Origin: Meiothermus sp.
GTDB lineage: Bacteria; Deinococcota; Deinococci; Deinococcales; Thermaceae
Length of the DNA: 64,000 bases
NCBI RefSeq assembly: GCF_026004115.1
Contig: NZ_BPIM01000001.1
Coordinates: 1,364,001-1,428,000, forward strand
Direction: 5' to 3'
Shown here one piece after another: positions 24,331 to 33,249 of the stretch. How positions within the stretch are numbered: position 1 is the first letter of the stretch; every line of letters starts with the position of its first letter. The translations under genes were made by a program, and so were the position numbers. Under the pieces are notes generated by a model. The model had not been told where the DNA came from and ran no database searches. It saw nothing but the letters and a program-made list of their open reading frames with translations.

Positions 24331-25089
24331 ATGCATAACCGAAAAGCGCTGGCTTGGCTGATGGTGGCGTTGCTGGTATTGGCGGGGTGCTCGAGCACGC
24401 CCAGGGTAGTGGAAACAAAGCCAAACCCAACCGCTGTATCCCCCGAAATCCGGGCGCAAATAGAGGCCAATCCGGAATTCCAACTCGTAGCGCGTCTGGC
24501 GGCACAGGAAGGAAAATACCTTGACTGGTCGGATTCAAGATTATCCAAAGATTCCTCGCACGGAACTTTGGTCTACATCCCGCTTTTGCTTGCTCAAGAC
24601 CGCGTTCAACTGGTTGTTGTAAACTATAGTGAAAATAACATCAACATAACTGTTACGAGCGGAGATATTATCAATAACGAAGAAATGATTCTGCGCACCG
24701 TAGATTTTGACCGCAACGTGGTCGCAATGGTGCGGATTACTTCGGAATTGAGTGCCTTTTCCTCGACCTCAGTCAAGATGTACGAAATCGGAAGCATAAA
24801 TAATCAGGCACAATCTCTTGATGAACTTTTCAGGCCAGTAGGGTCGAAAAAAGTGAACCTTGATGAAGTAAGTCAACAGCAGAGGCCCTGTGGTCGGGAA
24901 GAAGCACTTGTGGCAGCTGCTAGTGCCGCATATGCTGCTGCACAAGCAGCTGTAGGGCCAGCGTGCGGTTGGGGAGCACTTTTTTGGACTCCTCAATGTT
25001 GGATTGCTATAGGGGTTCTTGCATCGGCATCCATTTACCTAGGGGTTGCTTTAGGCGATTTACGTAACTGCTATGCTAGGAATGGATAG
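24331..25089 (+). CDS. Uncharacterised lipoprotein
   Basis: 252 residues with a lipoprotein signal peptide (MHNRKALAWLMVALLVLAGCSS, lipobox LAGC, Cys at residue 20). The middle part is lower in GC and unlike the neighbours in codon use. The C-terminus has an Ala-rich stretch and a hydrophobic helix (CWIAIGVLASASIYLGVALGD) between cysteines. No family is recognised. Ribosome site AGGAGG at 24319-24324. It is followed by a small membrane protein and a second lipoprotein, probably one operon. Confidence 0.75.
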   Translation: MHNRKALAWLMVALLVLAGCSSTPRVVETKPNPTAVSPEIRAQIEANPEFQLVARLAAQEGKYLDWSDSRLSKDSSHGTLVYIPLLLAQDRVQLVVVNYSENNINITVTSGDIINNEEMILRTVDFDRNVVAMVRITSELSAFSSTSVKMYEIGSINNQAQSLDELFRPVGSKKVNLDEVSQQQRPCGREEALVAAASAAYAAAQAAVGPACGWGALFWTPQCWIAIGVLASASIYLGVALGDLRNCYARNG

Positions 25090-25108
25090 TAATTGTCAGG
25101 AGGCTGCC

Positions 25109-25405
25109 GTGTTTGCTGTAAGAAATCCTAAGGTACTCAACGAGGTAAGCAAGTATCTATTCAGGCTGGCTGCAAGTTTCTTCCTCATCAATGTTTTCAC
25201 CAACCTGGTAATTCTCCGCAAATCGCCGGTTCTCACTGATTTTTTGTATCTTGTCATGGCGGTGGGGCTGCTGGTTTTATCGTTTACTACCATCGGTAAG
25301 GCGAAACATCCCGATCCGGATTTGCAGCCGTTCGTAGATGTATCTCTGCTCATTAGCGGCCTGCTGGTTCTGATTTCCTCGCTCATCGTAATTTTTGCAG
25401 GCTAG
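25109..25405 (+). CDS. Small membrane protein
   Basis: 98 residues with three hydrophobic segments (LFRLAASFFLINVFTNLVIL, FLYLVMAVGLLVLSFTTI, LLISGLLVLISSLIVIFAG). Not recognised. GTG at 25109 is chosen because AGGAGG (25098-25103) lies 5 nt before it; an upstream ATG in the same frame at 25082 lacks such a site and overlaps the preceding gene. Confidence 0.7.
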   Translation: MFAVRNPKVLNEVSKYLFRLAASFFLINVFTNLVILRKSPVLTDFLYLVMAVGLLVLSFTTIGKAKHPDPDLQPFVDVSLLISGLLVLISSLIVIFAG

Positions 25406-25413
25406 GAAGTATT

Positions 25414-26280
25414 ATGCTACACAACTGCAAAGCGACAGTTTGGCTTGTCATGGGTTTATTTGTACTGTCCGGTTGCGTGGCGCCTGTCCCGGTTCCTCAA
25501 CCGGGGCGCACGTACCAGGCCCAGCTTGAAGAACTGCGTGGGATGTCGCGCCTCGAGGTGAGTCCCGGCGAGGCTGTCCAGGCCGTTATGCAAGCTGTAC
25601 GGGAGACCTCGCCCGAGTACTGGCGGCAGACCTTACCGCCGGAGATTCTGAGCGGTATCACTGCTCCTGATGGACGGTTGGATGCGGCTAGGGTTCGCCT
25701 CGAGACGCCGCTTAGGGTGGAAAGTCTGGTGCGCCCTACCCCCGATGAGGTGATGCAGCTCGCCGCGCTCAACCGCTCAGAGGCTCTACAGATTGCCCAG
25801 GCTACGCCTGATCTGGCTCGCTTGCGTGCGGAGAACCCCCAGGAATTCGAAGCCATGGTGGAACTCATTGCCCTGGAAAAAGCCCGTGCCCTCGAGGTGG
25901 CCTACTCGGGCTACTACGTTTTTCCCGTCCGGGTCGAAGGGGTGGGCCTGGTGGGTGAGGTTTACGTGAGCCTGGCCCGGCTGGAGGGCCGCGCGCCGAG
26001 CCTTGCGGCTGCTCAGTACCCGGCGCCCCGTTCGAGCCTGCCTTACCTGAGCCTGGCGCAGGCCCAGCAACTGTCTGGCAGTGCGCAGGGGGGGCGGCTC
26101 GTGAGCCTGTCCGGTCTGGTGGAGGGTCTCACCCGCGAGGCCATCTGGCTGTTTGGCGAGGTGGCTGTACACGCCAAGAGCGGTCAACGCTACCGGCTGA
26201 CGCGCAAGCTCGAGGCTGCTGGCCTTACCGTTAGCGCTCGGGGCTTCAGGCTGGCGGTTGGGCTCGAGGTGCTTCCATGA
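25414..26280 (+). CDS. Uncharacterised lipoprotein
   Basis: 288 residues starting MLHNCKATVWLVMGLFVLSGCVAP (lipobox LSGC). The mature part is mostly helical and Ala/Glu/Arg rich, with no recognised domain. The start resembles the lipoprotein two genes upstream (MHNRKALAWLMV), suggesting related export signals. It is 8 nt after the small membrane protein. Confidence 0.75.
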   Translation: MLHNCKATVWLVMGLFVLSGCVAPVPVPQPGRTYQAQLEELRGMSRLEVSPGEAVQAVMQAVRETSPEYWRQTLPPEILSGITAPDGRLDAARVRLETPLRVESLVRPTPDEVMQLAALNRSEALQIAQATPDLARLRAENPQEFEAMVELIALEKARALEVAYSGYYVFPVRVEGVGLVGEVYVSLARLEGRAPSLAAAQYPAPRSSLPYLSLAQAQQLSGSAQGGRLVSLSGLVEGLTREAIWLFGEVAVHAKSGQRYRLTRKLEAAGLTVSARGFRLAVGLEVLP

Positions 26281-26410
26281 GCAAGTGGTGGCGAACGTTG
26301 TTGCCGCGTTCCTCCTTTCAACACGGCGACACCCCAGTCCACAGTAAATGCCCAGCACGGCGGTTTTTCGCCGTACTGGGCAGTCTGCGGTGTCTCTGGC
26401 TAATACCCCG

Positions 26411-27718
26411 TCACGCCCCCAAGGGCAGGGCGGGTCGCAAGGTTTCGGAACGGGGGATCGAATAGGTGAGCGCGCGGGCTTGCAAGACTTCGCGGGCGGC
26501 CCGCCGTCCGCTGGCATAAGCCCCGTGTACGGTGGCGGCCCAGGCGTTGGAGGCGGTGTGCTCTCCGGCAAAGAAGAGCCGGTTGCCCACCGGCTGGGCC
26601 AGGATGCGGCGGGCCTGGGAGGCCCCCACGCTGGCCTTGCTGTAGGCCCCCAGGATGTGGGGTTCGTCCTGCCAGTGGGCCAGCCGGGCCTTGCTGGGGG
26701 TCAGGTCGGGGCGGCCCAGGGCCTGGCGCAAGGTTTGCAGGGCGTTTTTGAGGGCGGCTTCCTCCGGCAGAGCCAGCAGCTCGCGGGCCTTATCGCCGGT
26801 GGCCAGGGCGGTCAGGATCTCCACCCCTACCCCATGACCGGCGGTGCTGCTCCACCACTCGTCGGGGTTGGCCCCGGGCACGTAAAGCTCCACGATGCCC
26901 TCGGGAAAGATACGCTCTTCGAAGTGGAAGAAGAGCTTGACCGCATCGGCAATGCCCAGTTGGGCAATGGCCACCTGCTTCTCCTCGGGCAGCTCGGGGA
27001 TAAAACGCACCCGTCCGGCTTTCAAAATGCCCAAAGGCAAGGTAACAACGGCCTGGTCGGCCCGGAAGACCCGCCCGTCGGTGGTGCGGGCCTTCACGCC
27101 GAAGGGGCCCCACTCGAGCGTCTCCACCACGGCCCCGAGCCGTATATCAAGCCCGGTGGCTAGCTTTATCGCCAGTCAATCGTAGCCGTCCAGGATGCGA
27201 AAATCGCCCTCCTCGGCTGATTTGTCGTACAGGAACTCGAGCGCCGCCTGGGCGCTCAATCGCCTGGGGTTGTCGAAGTCGGAGATATATTCTTGTAGCT
27301 TGTAGGGGATTTTCTGGCCCGATAGCTGATTGCGCTGCAAGTATTCAGCCAGCGACTCCTCGCCTGAAGCCGCGGGCCAGTCCACCATCCGAATATTGTT
27401 GTAGCCTCGCTCCTGGCAGCCTACCTGGGCAATGGTGCGCAGGCTTCCGTCCGGCAGGCGCACCAGGGTGTCCTCCTGCTGGTTGAAATAGTGGGTACGC
27501 AGGCCGAATTGTGCGGGGAGGGGATAGGTGGGAACCTGGCTGCTATGGATGAACTCCGCGCCAAGTTCGATGGGTACAGCGGCAAAGCTTCTATCGGTGC
27601 GGATGCGTCCTCCGACGCGGTGTTGGGCTTCTAGTACGGTAACCTGATGGTTCGCTTTCTGTAGGTCTTGGGCCGCGGCCAGACCGGCGGCTCCGGCGCC
27701 TATGACGAGCGTTTTCAT
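26411..27718 (-). pseudogene. Flavin amine oxidase (MAO-like), in-frame TGA stop
   Basis: The N-terminal part has the FAD dinucleotide motif GAGAAGLAAAQDLQKANHQVTVLEAQHRVGGRIRT and ends FRILDGYD at a TGA (27176-27178). The same frame continues without shift through VVTLPLGILKAGRV and ends with the FAD-binding RLFFAGEHTASNAWAATVHGAYASGRRAAREV, a normal amine-oxidase end. Read through, it is about 435 residues, the family length. The stop falls in the conserved GYD(x)L substrate/FAD loop. CGA or TGG to TGA would explain it. As it stands the gene is split. Confidence 0.85.
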
Positions 27719-28225
27719 GCAAATCTACCTTTTTACACTTCTGGTAACCTTTCTCCCGAGAATTGTTCTGGATGCTCGGGCATCACCCTGCCGACTTAGT
27801 CGCTCCATCGCACGGTGGCATACCGTGTGGTGGCAGTTCGTCGTGTTGCTTACGTAGCGGTGTAATCTCCCAACAAGGTTCGATTAACGTTACTGCCGAC
27901 CTGTCAACCACCTCCCTTTGAACCCGATTACCCCCGTAGGGGTACATACAGTCTAGCGCGGGCCGGGTAAGCTCGATGAAGGATTACCCACAATTGGTGC
28001 CAGAAACCGTATTTTTAGCGATAGGGCAGTGAAGGAATAAGTGAATCCAGAACGGCATATCGCTTTATGTCCCAAATAAATATTTATGCAATCGGGCCGG
28101 TGTTCTATACGGGAGGCAAGCGAACCGTCCAGGACGAATAGTTATGGGGCGCTCAGTCCAGACAAGAGCGCTTGCAGGCTGACAGGGCATGCACAAAAGC
28201 GCCGGTGGATTGCCGTTTATATGCA
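27719..28225. other. Gene-free stretch
   Basis: About 500 bp between the amine oxidase start and the end of the R2-split gene. I see no coding frame, tRNA or repeat copy. One small hairpin (CACGGT / ACCGTG at 27811-27827) and a few A/T-rich patches (AATAAATATTTATG near 28075) are all that stand out. Confidence 0.5.
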
Positions 28226-28902
28226 TTAAAGCCTTTTGGGCAGGGGCAGGCCCAGCAGTCCGAATATCTTCTCGAGCCGTTCTTGCTCGTACAAGAAGCC
28301 CAGGCCCTTTCGGCGTACCAGCCACGAGCGCACGGCCTGGGTGTGCTGAGGTACGCCCCGCAAGCGGCAAAGCTCATCCAAACCGTGTATTTCGGCCCCG
28401 ACGGTCTCGCTGCTGTATGAGCACACCCGGCAGCCCAGGTACATGGGGTTGGCGTCATACATGAAAACCAACTGCCCCTGATAATAAGCCCAAATCAGGA
28501 GCGCACCGTCCTCGAGGTTCACCACCCCCAGGGCCGTGCACCCCAGGTGCTGGGAGAGCTGGGCGGTTAGAGCAGCAAAGCGGTCTTGCTGGGAAGAAAG
28601 GTTTTCCAGGGACATCTCGAGCTTGGGGTACACCCCCAGGGCTGGTGCATAAAGTAAATCCACGCCTTCCTCCCCCAACGGGGGAGGCTAGGTGGGGGCA
28701 TAACACCCAGCCATCTCGCCTTGCTACGAGCATTTTTGCAACCCCAGGCGTCTGAAACACCCCTGGCTGAGGTTTGTGAGGGTTCACGCACCGACCCTGG
28801 GTACACCCCCAGGTGAGCACCGAGTGCACTGGCCTCGAGTTCCCCCAGTACCGCTCGGGCCGCCTCGAGGCGCACATGGCACAAAAGGATGCTCTGGTAC
28901 AC
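28226..28902 (-). pseudogene. Uncharacterised protein gene split by an R2 element
   Basis: The first part (GTG read from 28902) encodes MYQSILLCHVRLEAARAVLGELEASALGAHLGVYP; the second, in another frame, resumes LGVYPKLEMSLENLSSQQDRF and ends FGLLGLPLPKRL. Removing 173 bp (the 161-bp R2 element plus one 12-bp duplication) restores one 167-codon frame. The protein is not recognised; it has a Cys pair (GCRVCSYSSE) and looks cytosolic. A good leaderless promoter precedes it, so the short first part may still be made. Confidence 0.88.
28638..28798 (+). mobile_element. R2 element inserted in a gene, perfect 12-bp target duplication
   Basis: 161 bp bounded by AGGGCTGGTGC and GCACCGACCCT, flanked on both sides by GGGTACACCCCC (28626-28637 and 28799-28810). 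It carries no coding capacity, so any movement must rely on a transposase encoded elsewhere. Internal hairpin CCTCCCCCAACGGGGGAGG. Confidence 0.92.
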
Positions 28903-28907
28903 GACTG

Positions 28908-28936
28908 ATTATAGAGCCAAAAAGAAAGCGCCCCAA
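28908..28936 (-). promoter_or_regulatory. Leaderless promoter of the R2-split gene
   Basis: On the minus strand: TTGGGG, a 17-nt spacer, TATAAT, then 5 nt to the GTG start at 28902. The -35 box overlaps the hairpin of the bc1 operon terminator. Confidence 0.6.
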
Positions 28937-28949
28937 AAGGGCGCTTTCT
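28924..28949 (-). terminator. Terminator of the bc1 operon
   Basis: Perfect stem GAAAGCGCCC / GGGCGCTTTC followed, on the minus strand, by TTTTT, 14 nt after the fbcB stop. Confidence 0.85.
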
Positions 28950-28962
28950 GGCGGGGGGTGTG

Positions 28963-30252
28963 TCAATCGTCGGCGGCGGAGCCTTTGCCGATGAGCTTAA
29001 CCTCGACCTCCTGGTTCCAGTCCTTGCCGTAGACCGCCTTCATGATGATGTACGAGACTACCCCGGTGATGACGGGCACGATGAAGACCAGTACCCACAG
29101 CAGACCGTTGGAAAGGCTTAGGTCTACCTTGTACCCGGCCAGGGTGCTCATGATGTAAAACATCAGCATCCCGATCACAAAGCTGGTGCGGAAGGGGTGC
29201 TGGCTGGGGAGCTCGAGATAGCGCTGCTTGTTCTTGGCGTAGTCCAGGAAGGGAATCGCCAGCGCCCCCAGGATGATGATGGTGGGCACCAGGATGCCCC
29301 CCCAGAACTGCGGGCCAAAGGTAGCCCCCAGAAACTCAAAGCGCCAGTTGGCAGGAATAATCTGCAAAATCCCGTAAATCCACATGAAGTACCAGTCGGG
29401 CTTCACCGGCGGGGTGTTGGCGGTAGGGGGGCCAAAGGCCTGCACCGGGTGGGCCAGGAAAGCCCCGGCGATAAAGGTAGTGACTGCTATGTAAACCAGG
29501 AACAGAATGCCCATCATGGCCGCCTGCTGCGGGAAGAGCGGCACCCCCACAATCTTGCCCGGCGCAACCTTCTCGGCGTACTTGGGCTGGGTGTGCTTTT
29601 GCTTGATCATGATGGTCAGGTGGGCGCCGATCAGCCCGATCAGGGCCAGCGGTAGCCACAGCACGTGGATGGGGAAGAGCCGGGGGATGGTCTGGGCGTT
29701 GGTGGGCGAAAGTTCGCCCGCAAAGAGGATATCCGAAAGAAGCTTGCCCACCCAGGGGGCCGCGGCCCCAATCTCGTAGCCAATCTTGGTGGCGGTGAGG
29801 GCGTAGTTGTCGAAGGGCAGGGCGTAGCCGGTGAAAGCAGTGATGATGGAAAGCACCAGCAAAAACACCCCCACAATCCAGTTCAGCTCGCGGGGGTTCT
29901 TGTAGGCCCCGGTCAGGTGGATGCGCAGCATGTGCAAAAAGGCCGCGGCAATCATGATGTGGGCGGCCCAGTGGTGCAGCGAGCGCAGCACCGCCCCAAA
30001 CGGCAGCGAGTCGATGTAGAGAATGGAGTAGTAGGCGGCCGGTACTTCTTGCCCCCCGGAGAGCGAACCCGAGACCGGGCGGATGGAAGGCTCGTAGTTG
30101 AGGGTCAGGAAAATGCCGGTTAGCACCAGGGTGATAAAGGAAAAGAGGGTAATCTCGCCCAGAAAGAACGAGTGGTGCACCGGGAAGGCCTTGCGGAAAG
30201 CCTTGGCATAAAGCTTTCCAATGCTCAAGCGATCGTCTAGCCACTGATACAT
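28963..30252 (-). CDS. fbcB: Cytochrome b subunit of the bc1 complex
   Basis: 429 residues with eight or more membrane helices. Haem-ligand helices are visible as SLHHWAAHIMIAAAFLHMLRIHLTGAY and FPIHVLWLPLALIGLIGAHLTIM, and the Qo-site PPxxxPDWY equivalent as TPPVKPDWYFMWIYGI. It carries quinol oxidation and both b haems. It is last in the order fbcC-fbcX-fbcF-fbcB, as described for Thermus thermophilus. It follows the Rieske gene by 9 nt. Confidence 0.95.
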   Translation of the reverse strand: MYQWLDDRLSIGKLYAKAFRKAFPVHHSFFLGEITLFSFITLVLTGIFLTLNYEPSIRPVSGSLSGGQEVPAAYYSILYIDSLPFGAVLRSLHHWAAHIMIAAAFLHMLRIHLTGAYKNPRELNWIVGVFLLVLSIITAFTGYALPFDNYALTATKIGYEIGAAAPWVGKLLSDILFAGELSPTNAQTIPRLFPIHVLWLPLALIGLIGAHLTIMIKQKHTQPKYAEKVAPGKIVGVPLFPQQAAMMGILFLVYIAVTTFIAGAFLAHPVQAFGPPTANTPPVKPDWYFMWIYGILQIIPANWRFEFLGATFGPQFWGGILVPTIIILGALAIPFLDYAKNKQRYLELPSQHPFRTSFVIGMLMFYIMSTLAGYKVDLSLSNGLLWVLVFIVPVITGVVSYIIMKAVYGKDWNQEVEVKLIGKGSAADD

Positions 30253-30261
30253 GCTTCCTCC

Positions 30262-30906
30262 CTAGACATCGGCCCCTGGCTTGCCCAAAAACTCGCCCGC
30301 CACCACTACCTTGCCCCCTTCGACCTTGATGGGCAGTTGGGGAACGGGCGCGGGTACAGGCCCACCTACCACCTTGGCCTGGTTGTAGATGTCGTACTTA
30401 CCACCGTGGCAGGGGCAAAGCCAGGTGTCGTTTTGCCACTGGCTGACGGTGCAGCCGAGGTGTTTGCATACCGCCGAGTAGGCCAGCACCCCCTCGGGCG
30501 AGGCATACTGCTTGGTTTCGGGGCTCATTTTGGCCGGGTCGGCCAGAATCACCATTAGGGTGTTGGTGATCAGGTCTTTTTTGACTACATTCTCGGGGCT
30601 TTTGGGGAAAGCGATAATGAACGGTATTTTTTCGCCTTGCGCAGCCCGCAGGTCGTCCAGGGTGATCTCCTGTTCGGCCTTGGGGCCGGTGGCAAATACC
30701 AGAATGTCGCCTGCGGCCACGGGTTCTTTGCTGGGAATCTTTTCCTCGCGCGGCACCAGGCCCGCCCCCACCCACAGGGTGGAAAGTACCGCAGCACCCG
30801 CGCTTACCCCGATGGCTGCCTGCAGAATGGCCCGACGGGTGGCTTGGGCCTGCGGGTCTTCGGGGTGGTGCTCGTGGTGATGGGCTGTGGCTTCGTGATC
30901 AGCCAT
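30262..30906 (-). CDS. fbcF: Rieske iron-sulfur protein
   Basis: 214 residues: a His-rich N-terminus, Tat-like arginine pair before one membrane helix (QATRRAILQAAIGVSAGAAVLSTLWVGAGLV), then the 2Fe-2S domain with CKHLGC and CPCHGGKYD, giving the two Cys and two His ligands. It passes electrons from quinol to cytochrome c1. GGAGGAG before the ATG at 30906 sets the start; a further upstream start would read through this site. Confidence 0.96.
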   Translation of the reverse strand: MADHEATAHHHEHHPEDPQAQATRRAILQAAIGVSAGAAVLSTLWVGAGLVPREEKIPSKEPVAAGDILVFATGPKAEQEITLDDLRAAQGEKIPFIIAFPKSPENVVKKDLITNTLMVILADPAKMSPETKQYASPEGVLAYSAVCKHLGCTVSQWQNDTWLCPCHGGKYDIYNQAKVVGGPVPAPVPQLPIKVEGGKVVVAGEFLGKPGADV

Positions 30907-30955
30907 TCTTAACTCCTCCAATTCGCAGTTGTTTCAAGCTTCGGGTTTGCTGTGG

Positions 30956-31447
30956 TCACCAGGGGAAGTCGCCTTTTTCGTCCTCGGCCAGGACTTCCTC
31001 TTGCATAAAGAATTTTTTGTAGATGGCAATCAAGATCGCGAGGATGAGCATCATTGCGCCAAAAACCCCTGCTTGTAAGGTGGTGGCGTTGTAGTAACCG
31101 ATCTCAGGGTTGTTGGCAAAGACTAGGGTGCGCACAAAGAAGCCCGAAAGCACCACCAGCAGGATCGAGAGCACTACCCCCGCCACCATGGGCAGGCTGC
31201 TGGGTTCGGGGTCGTGCATGCCGGGGCGCAGTTCGGAGCCCTCGAGCCAGTTGCTCAAGAGCCCGATGAAGCCATAGGTGAAGAGCACGATGGCGAAGGC
31301 AATCAGCCCAATGTTACCCACGGTGAGGTGAGGCACGACCCCGGCCTCGTGGACGACCCGCATCTGGTTGTTCAGGTAAGCCATCAGAAACAGGGCCGCC
31401 GAAAAAACCAGGGCAAAGTAGGGCACTACGGTGTCATTCCGATACAT
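30956..31447 (-). CDS. fbcX: FbcX, small membrane subunit of the bc1 complex
   Basis: 163 residues with four hydrophobic helices (VVPYFALVFSAALFLMAYL, GNIGLIAFAIVLFTYGFIGLL, MVAGVVLSILLVVLSGFFV, AGVFGAMMLILAILIAIYKKFF) and an acidic tail. It matches the position and character of FbcX, reported in the Thermus bc1 operon, whose role is unclear. It lies between fbcC and fbcF in a tight operon. Confidence 0.85.
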   Translation of the reverse strand: MYRNDTVVPYFALVFSAALFLMAYLNNQMRVVHEAGVVPHLTVGNIGLIAFAIVLFTYGFIGLLSNWLEGSELRPGMHDPEPSSLPMVAGVVLSILLVVLSGFFVRTLVFANNPEIGYYNATTLQAGVFGAMMLILAILIAIYKKFFMQEEVLAEDEKGDFPW

Positions 31448-31461
31448 GTCCCCTCCAGGGC

Positions 31462-32217
31462 TTAGCGGGCCGCCTTGAACTCATCGGGCGTCACCCCGCC
31501 GAACTTGTTGCTCCAGCTGTTCTTGATGTAGGTAGCCACGCCGGCGAGTTCCTCGTCGGAAAGTTGGGCGAAGGCGGGCATCCCGCCCTTGCCTTTGAGC
31601 AGGATGTTGATGGTGTAGGCCTTGTCGGCCACGTTTTTGCTGCCATCCAGGGCCGGGAAGACCCCCGGCAGCCCTTTGCCGGTGGCCTGGTGGCAGCCGG
31701 CGCAGCTGGCGCTGTAAACGGCCTCGCCCTTGGTTTTGAGGGCTTCGTCTACCGCAGCGACAGCGCCCCCGTGGTCGCCCCCATGTGCCCCGGCCTCGGC
31801 GGCGGCGGGGGGTTTGGCCACTTCCTCGAGGGTCTTATTGGTCACGCCGGTGGCGGCAAAGAAGAGCCAGACCCCACCCAGGATGGCCGCGGTGGCAATG
31901 GCCGCCCCCAGCCCCGGGAAGCGTTCGCGGGTGGGCTTGACATCCGGGTCGGCGACCCGCAGGGTTACGTCCAGGGTGCCCGAGACTTCTTTGCCCTCCT
32001 CGAGGCCCTGCAGCAGCACCCCGGGGGTGTTGGCCACCTTGAAGGGCACTTCCTTTACTTCTTTGGTCCCATTGGTGTAGTGGGTGACTACTCGAAGCAG
32101 GTGCTCCCCATCGCTTAGCGAGCGGGTGTCGTAGGTTACTTTGAAGGGGGGTTGGGTGAGCACCTGCACGGGCTCGGTGCCACCATCTAGATAGACTTCG
32201 ATACGCTCAATTGGCAT
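31462..32217 (-). CDS. fbcC: Cytochrome c subunit of the bc1 complex
   Basis: 251 residues with an unusual build: an N-terminal Ig-like domain without a signal peptide (MPIERIEVYLDGGTEPVQVLTQPPFKV), one internal membrane helix (GLGAAIATAAILGGVWLFFAATG, about residues 103-125), and a C-terminal cytochrome c domain with CAGCH and a likely Met ligand in GGMPAF. It takes the place of cytochrome c1. Ribosome site AGGAGG precedes the ATG. It is the first gene of the operon. Confidence 0.92.
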   Translation of the reverse strand: MPIERIEVYLDGGTEPVQVLTQPPFKVTYDTRSLSDGEHLLRVVTHYTNGTKEVKEVPFKVANTPGVLLQGLEEGKEVSGTLDVTLRVADPDVKPTRERFPGLGAAIATAAILGGVWLFFAATGVTNKTLEEVAKPPAAAEAGAHGGDHGGAVAAVDEALKTKGEAVYSASCAGCHQATGKGLPGVFPALDGSKNVADKAYTINILLKGKGGMPAFAQLSDEELAGVATYIKNSWSNKFGGVTPDEFKAAR

Positions 32218-32416
32218 TGCTCGGTTCCTCCTGGCCAGACCTGCTTTGGGGGCCTAGGCACTGTTCCCAAGACTACCAGAAAATTAGGGGCTTATGCCCC
32301 TGTTGGTTAATCATAAAAACTTATTGTTGGGGCAAATGTCCCTAAAGCAAACTGTAACGATAAAAGATTGATGTCCTTACTACATTGTTTGGAATGATTT
32401 TTATAAATTTTTGAAA

Positions 32417-33184
32417 CTAGTCCAAATTTTTTCCGAGCAATAAAGCTACGCTCTGGCGCACACCCGCTTCGCCGCCGGTGACCTCGAGGGCCGCCGTTCC
32501 TGCAAACCCCTCCAGCGCCCCCCGCACCCAGTCCCAGTCCACCGCACCCTTGCCGCAGGGCAGGTGATCGTCCTGGTGGCCGTGGTTGTCGTGCAGGTGA
32601 AGATGTAGCAGGCGGCTGCCCACTAGGCGGTGGTATTCTTGCGGGCCGCTGGGGCCGCGCTGGATAAGGGCGTGCCCCACGTCCAAACAGAAGCCATACC
32701 GAGGGTGGGTCTCCAGCAGCTCTGCTAGATCGCTTGGGGTTTCCAGCAGATCGGCTTCGCTTAGGCCCAGGTTTTCCAGCGCTACCGGTATGGCCAACTC
32801 CAGCCGCTCGAGTGCTTCGTTTATCAGTTGGTGGGCATGCGCGACCGCCTCGGGCAGGCGCAGGGGCACCAAGCCGGTGTGCAGTACCCCGCAGGCGGCC
32901 CCTATCTCGGCCCCAAAGGCAATAGCCCGCTGGGTGCGCTCGAGGGAAAGCTGCTGCATTTGCGGCACCAGCGAGGCGATGTTCCAGTCCACAAACGGCA
33001 GGTGCAGCGTAAAGCCCACCCCGGCTGCTCGGCCCATCTCGGCTAGCTCGCGGGCCCCGGGCAGCCGAGGGTCTATCTCGTGTTGGTCGTAGGCAATCTC
33101 CAGAAAAAGGCCAAGCTGCGCTGCCAGATCGAGGGATTTGGGGTAGCTAAGGCCAGCGGTAAGGGGGCTAAAACCTAGCTTCAT
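32417..33184 (-). CDS. Sugar phosphate isomerase/epimerase family (xylose isomerase-like TIM barrel)
   Basis: 255 residues from MKLGFSPLTAGLSYPKSLDLAAQLGLFLEIAYDQ. AP-endonuclease-2/IolE-type barrel features: TLHLPFVDWNIASL, CGVLHTG, ALENLGLSEADLLE, YGFCLDVGHAL (metal ligands) and LLHLHLHDNHGHQDDHLPCGKGAVDW. The substrate is unknown. TATAAT (minus strand, about 33198-33203) lies upstream. It is a single gene between the bc1 operon and CRISPR array 2. Confidence 0.82.
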   Translation of the reverse strand: MKLGFSPLTAGLSYPKSLDLAAQLGLFLEIAYDQHEIDPRLPGARELAEMGRAAGVGFTLHLPFVDWNIASLVPQMQQLSLERTQRAIAFGAEIGAACGVLHTGLVPLRLPEAVAHAHQLINEALERLELAIPVALENLGLSEADLLETPSDLAELLETHPRYGFCLDVGHALIQRGPSGPQEYHRLVGSRLLHLHLHDNHGHQDDHLPCGKGAVDWDWVRGALEGFAGTAALEVTGGEAGVRQSVALLLGKNLD

Positions 33185-33249
33185 ACAAGGTGCGGTGCGG
33201 ATTATACCCCTTTGGCCTGAAGTGCATAGCGTTACGCAGGTGGGGTATG

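Noticed and set aside
27176-27178. Selenocysteine or programmed readthrough at the amine-oxidase TGA
   Set aside because: The site is not a redox residue in the family, no SECIS-like hairpin was seen directly downstream, and a nonsense mutation is simpler.
28455-28877. Open frame spanning the R2 copy at 28.6 kb
   Set aside because: Part of it is R2 sequence shared with the false IMPDH extension; it arises from the insertion and is not a gene.
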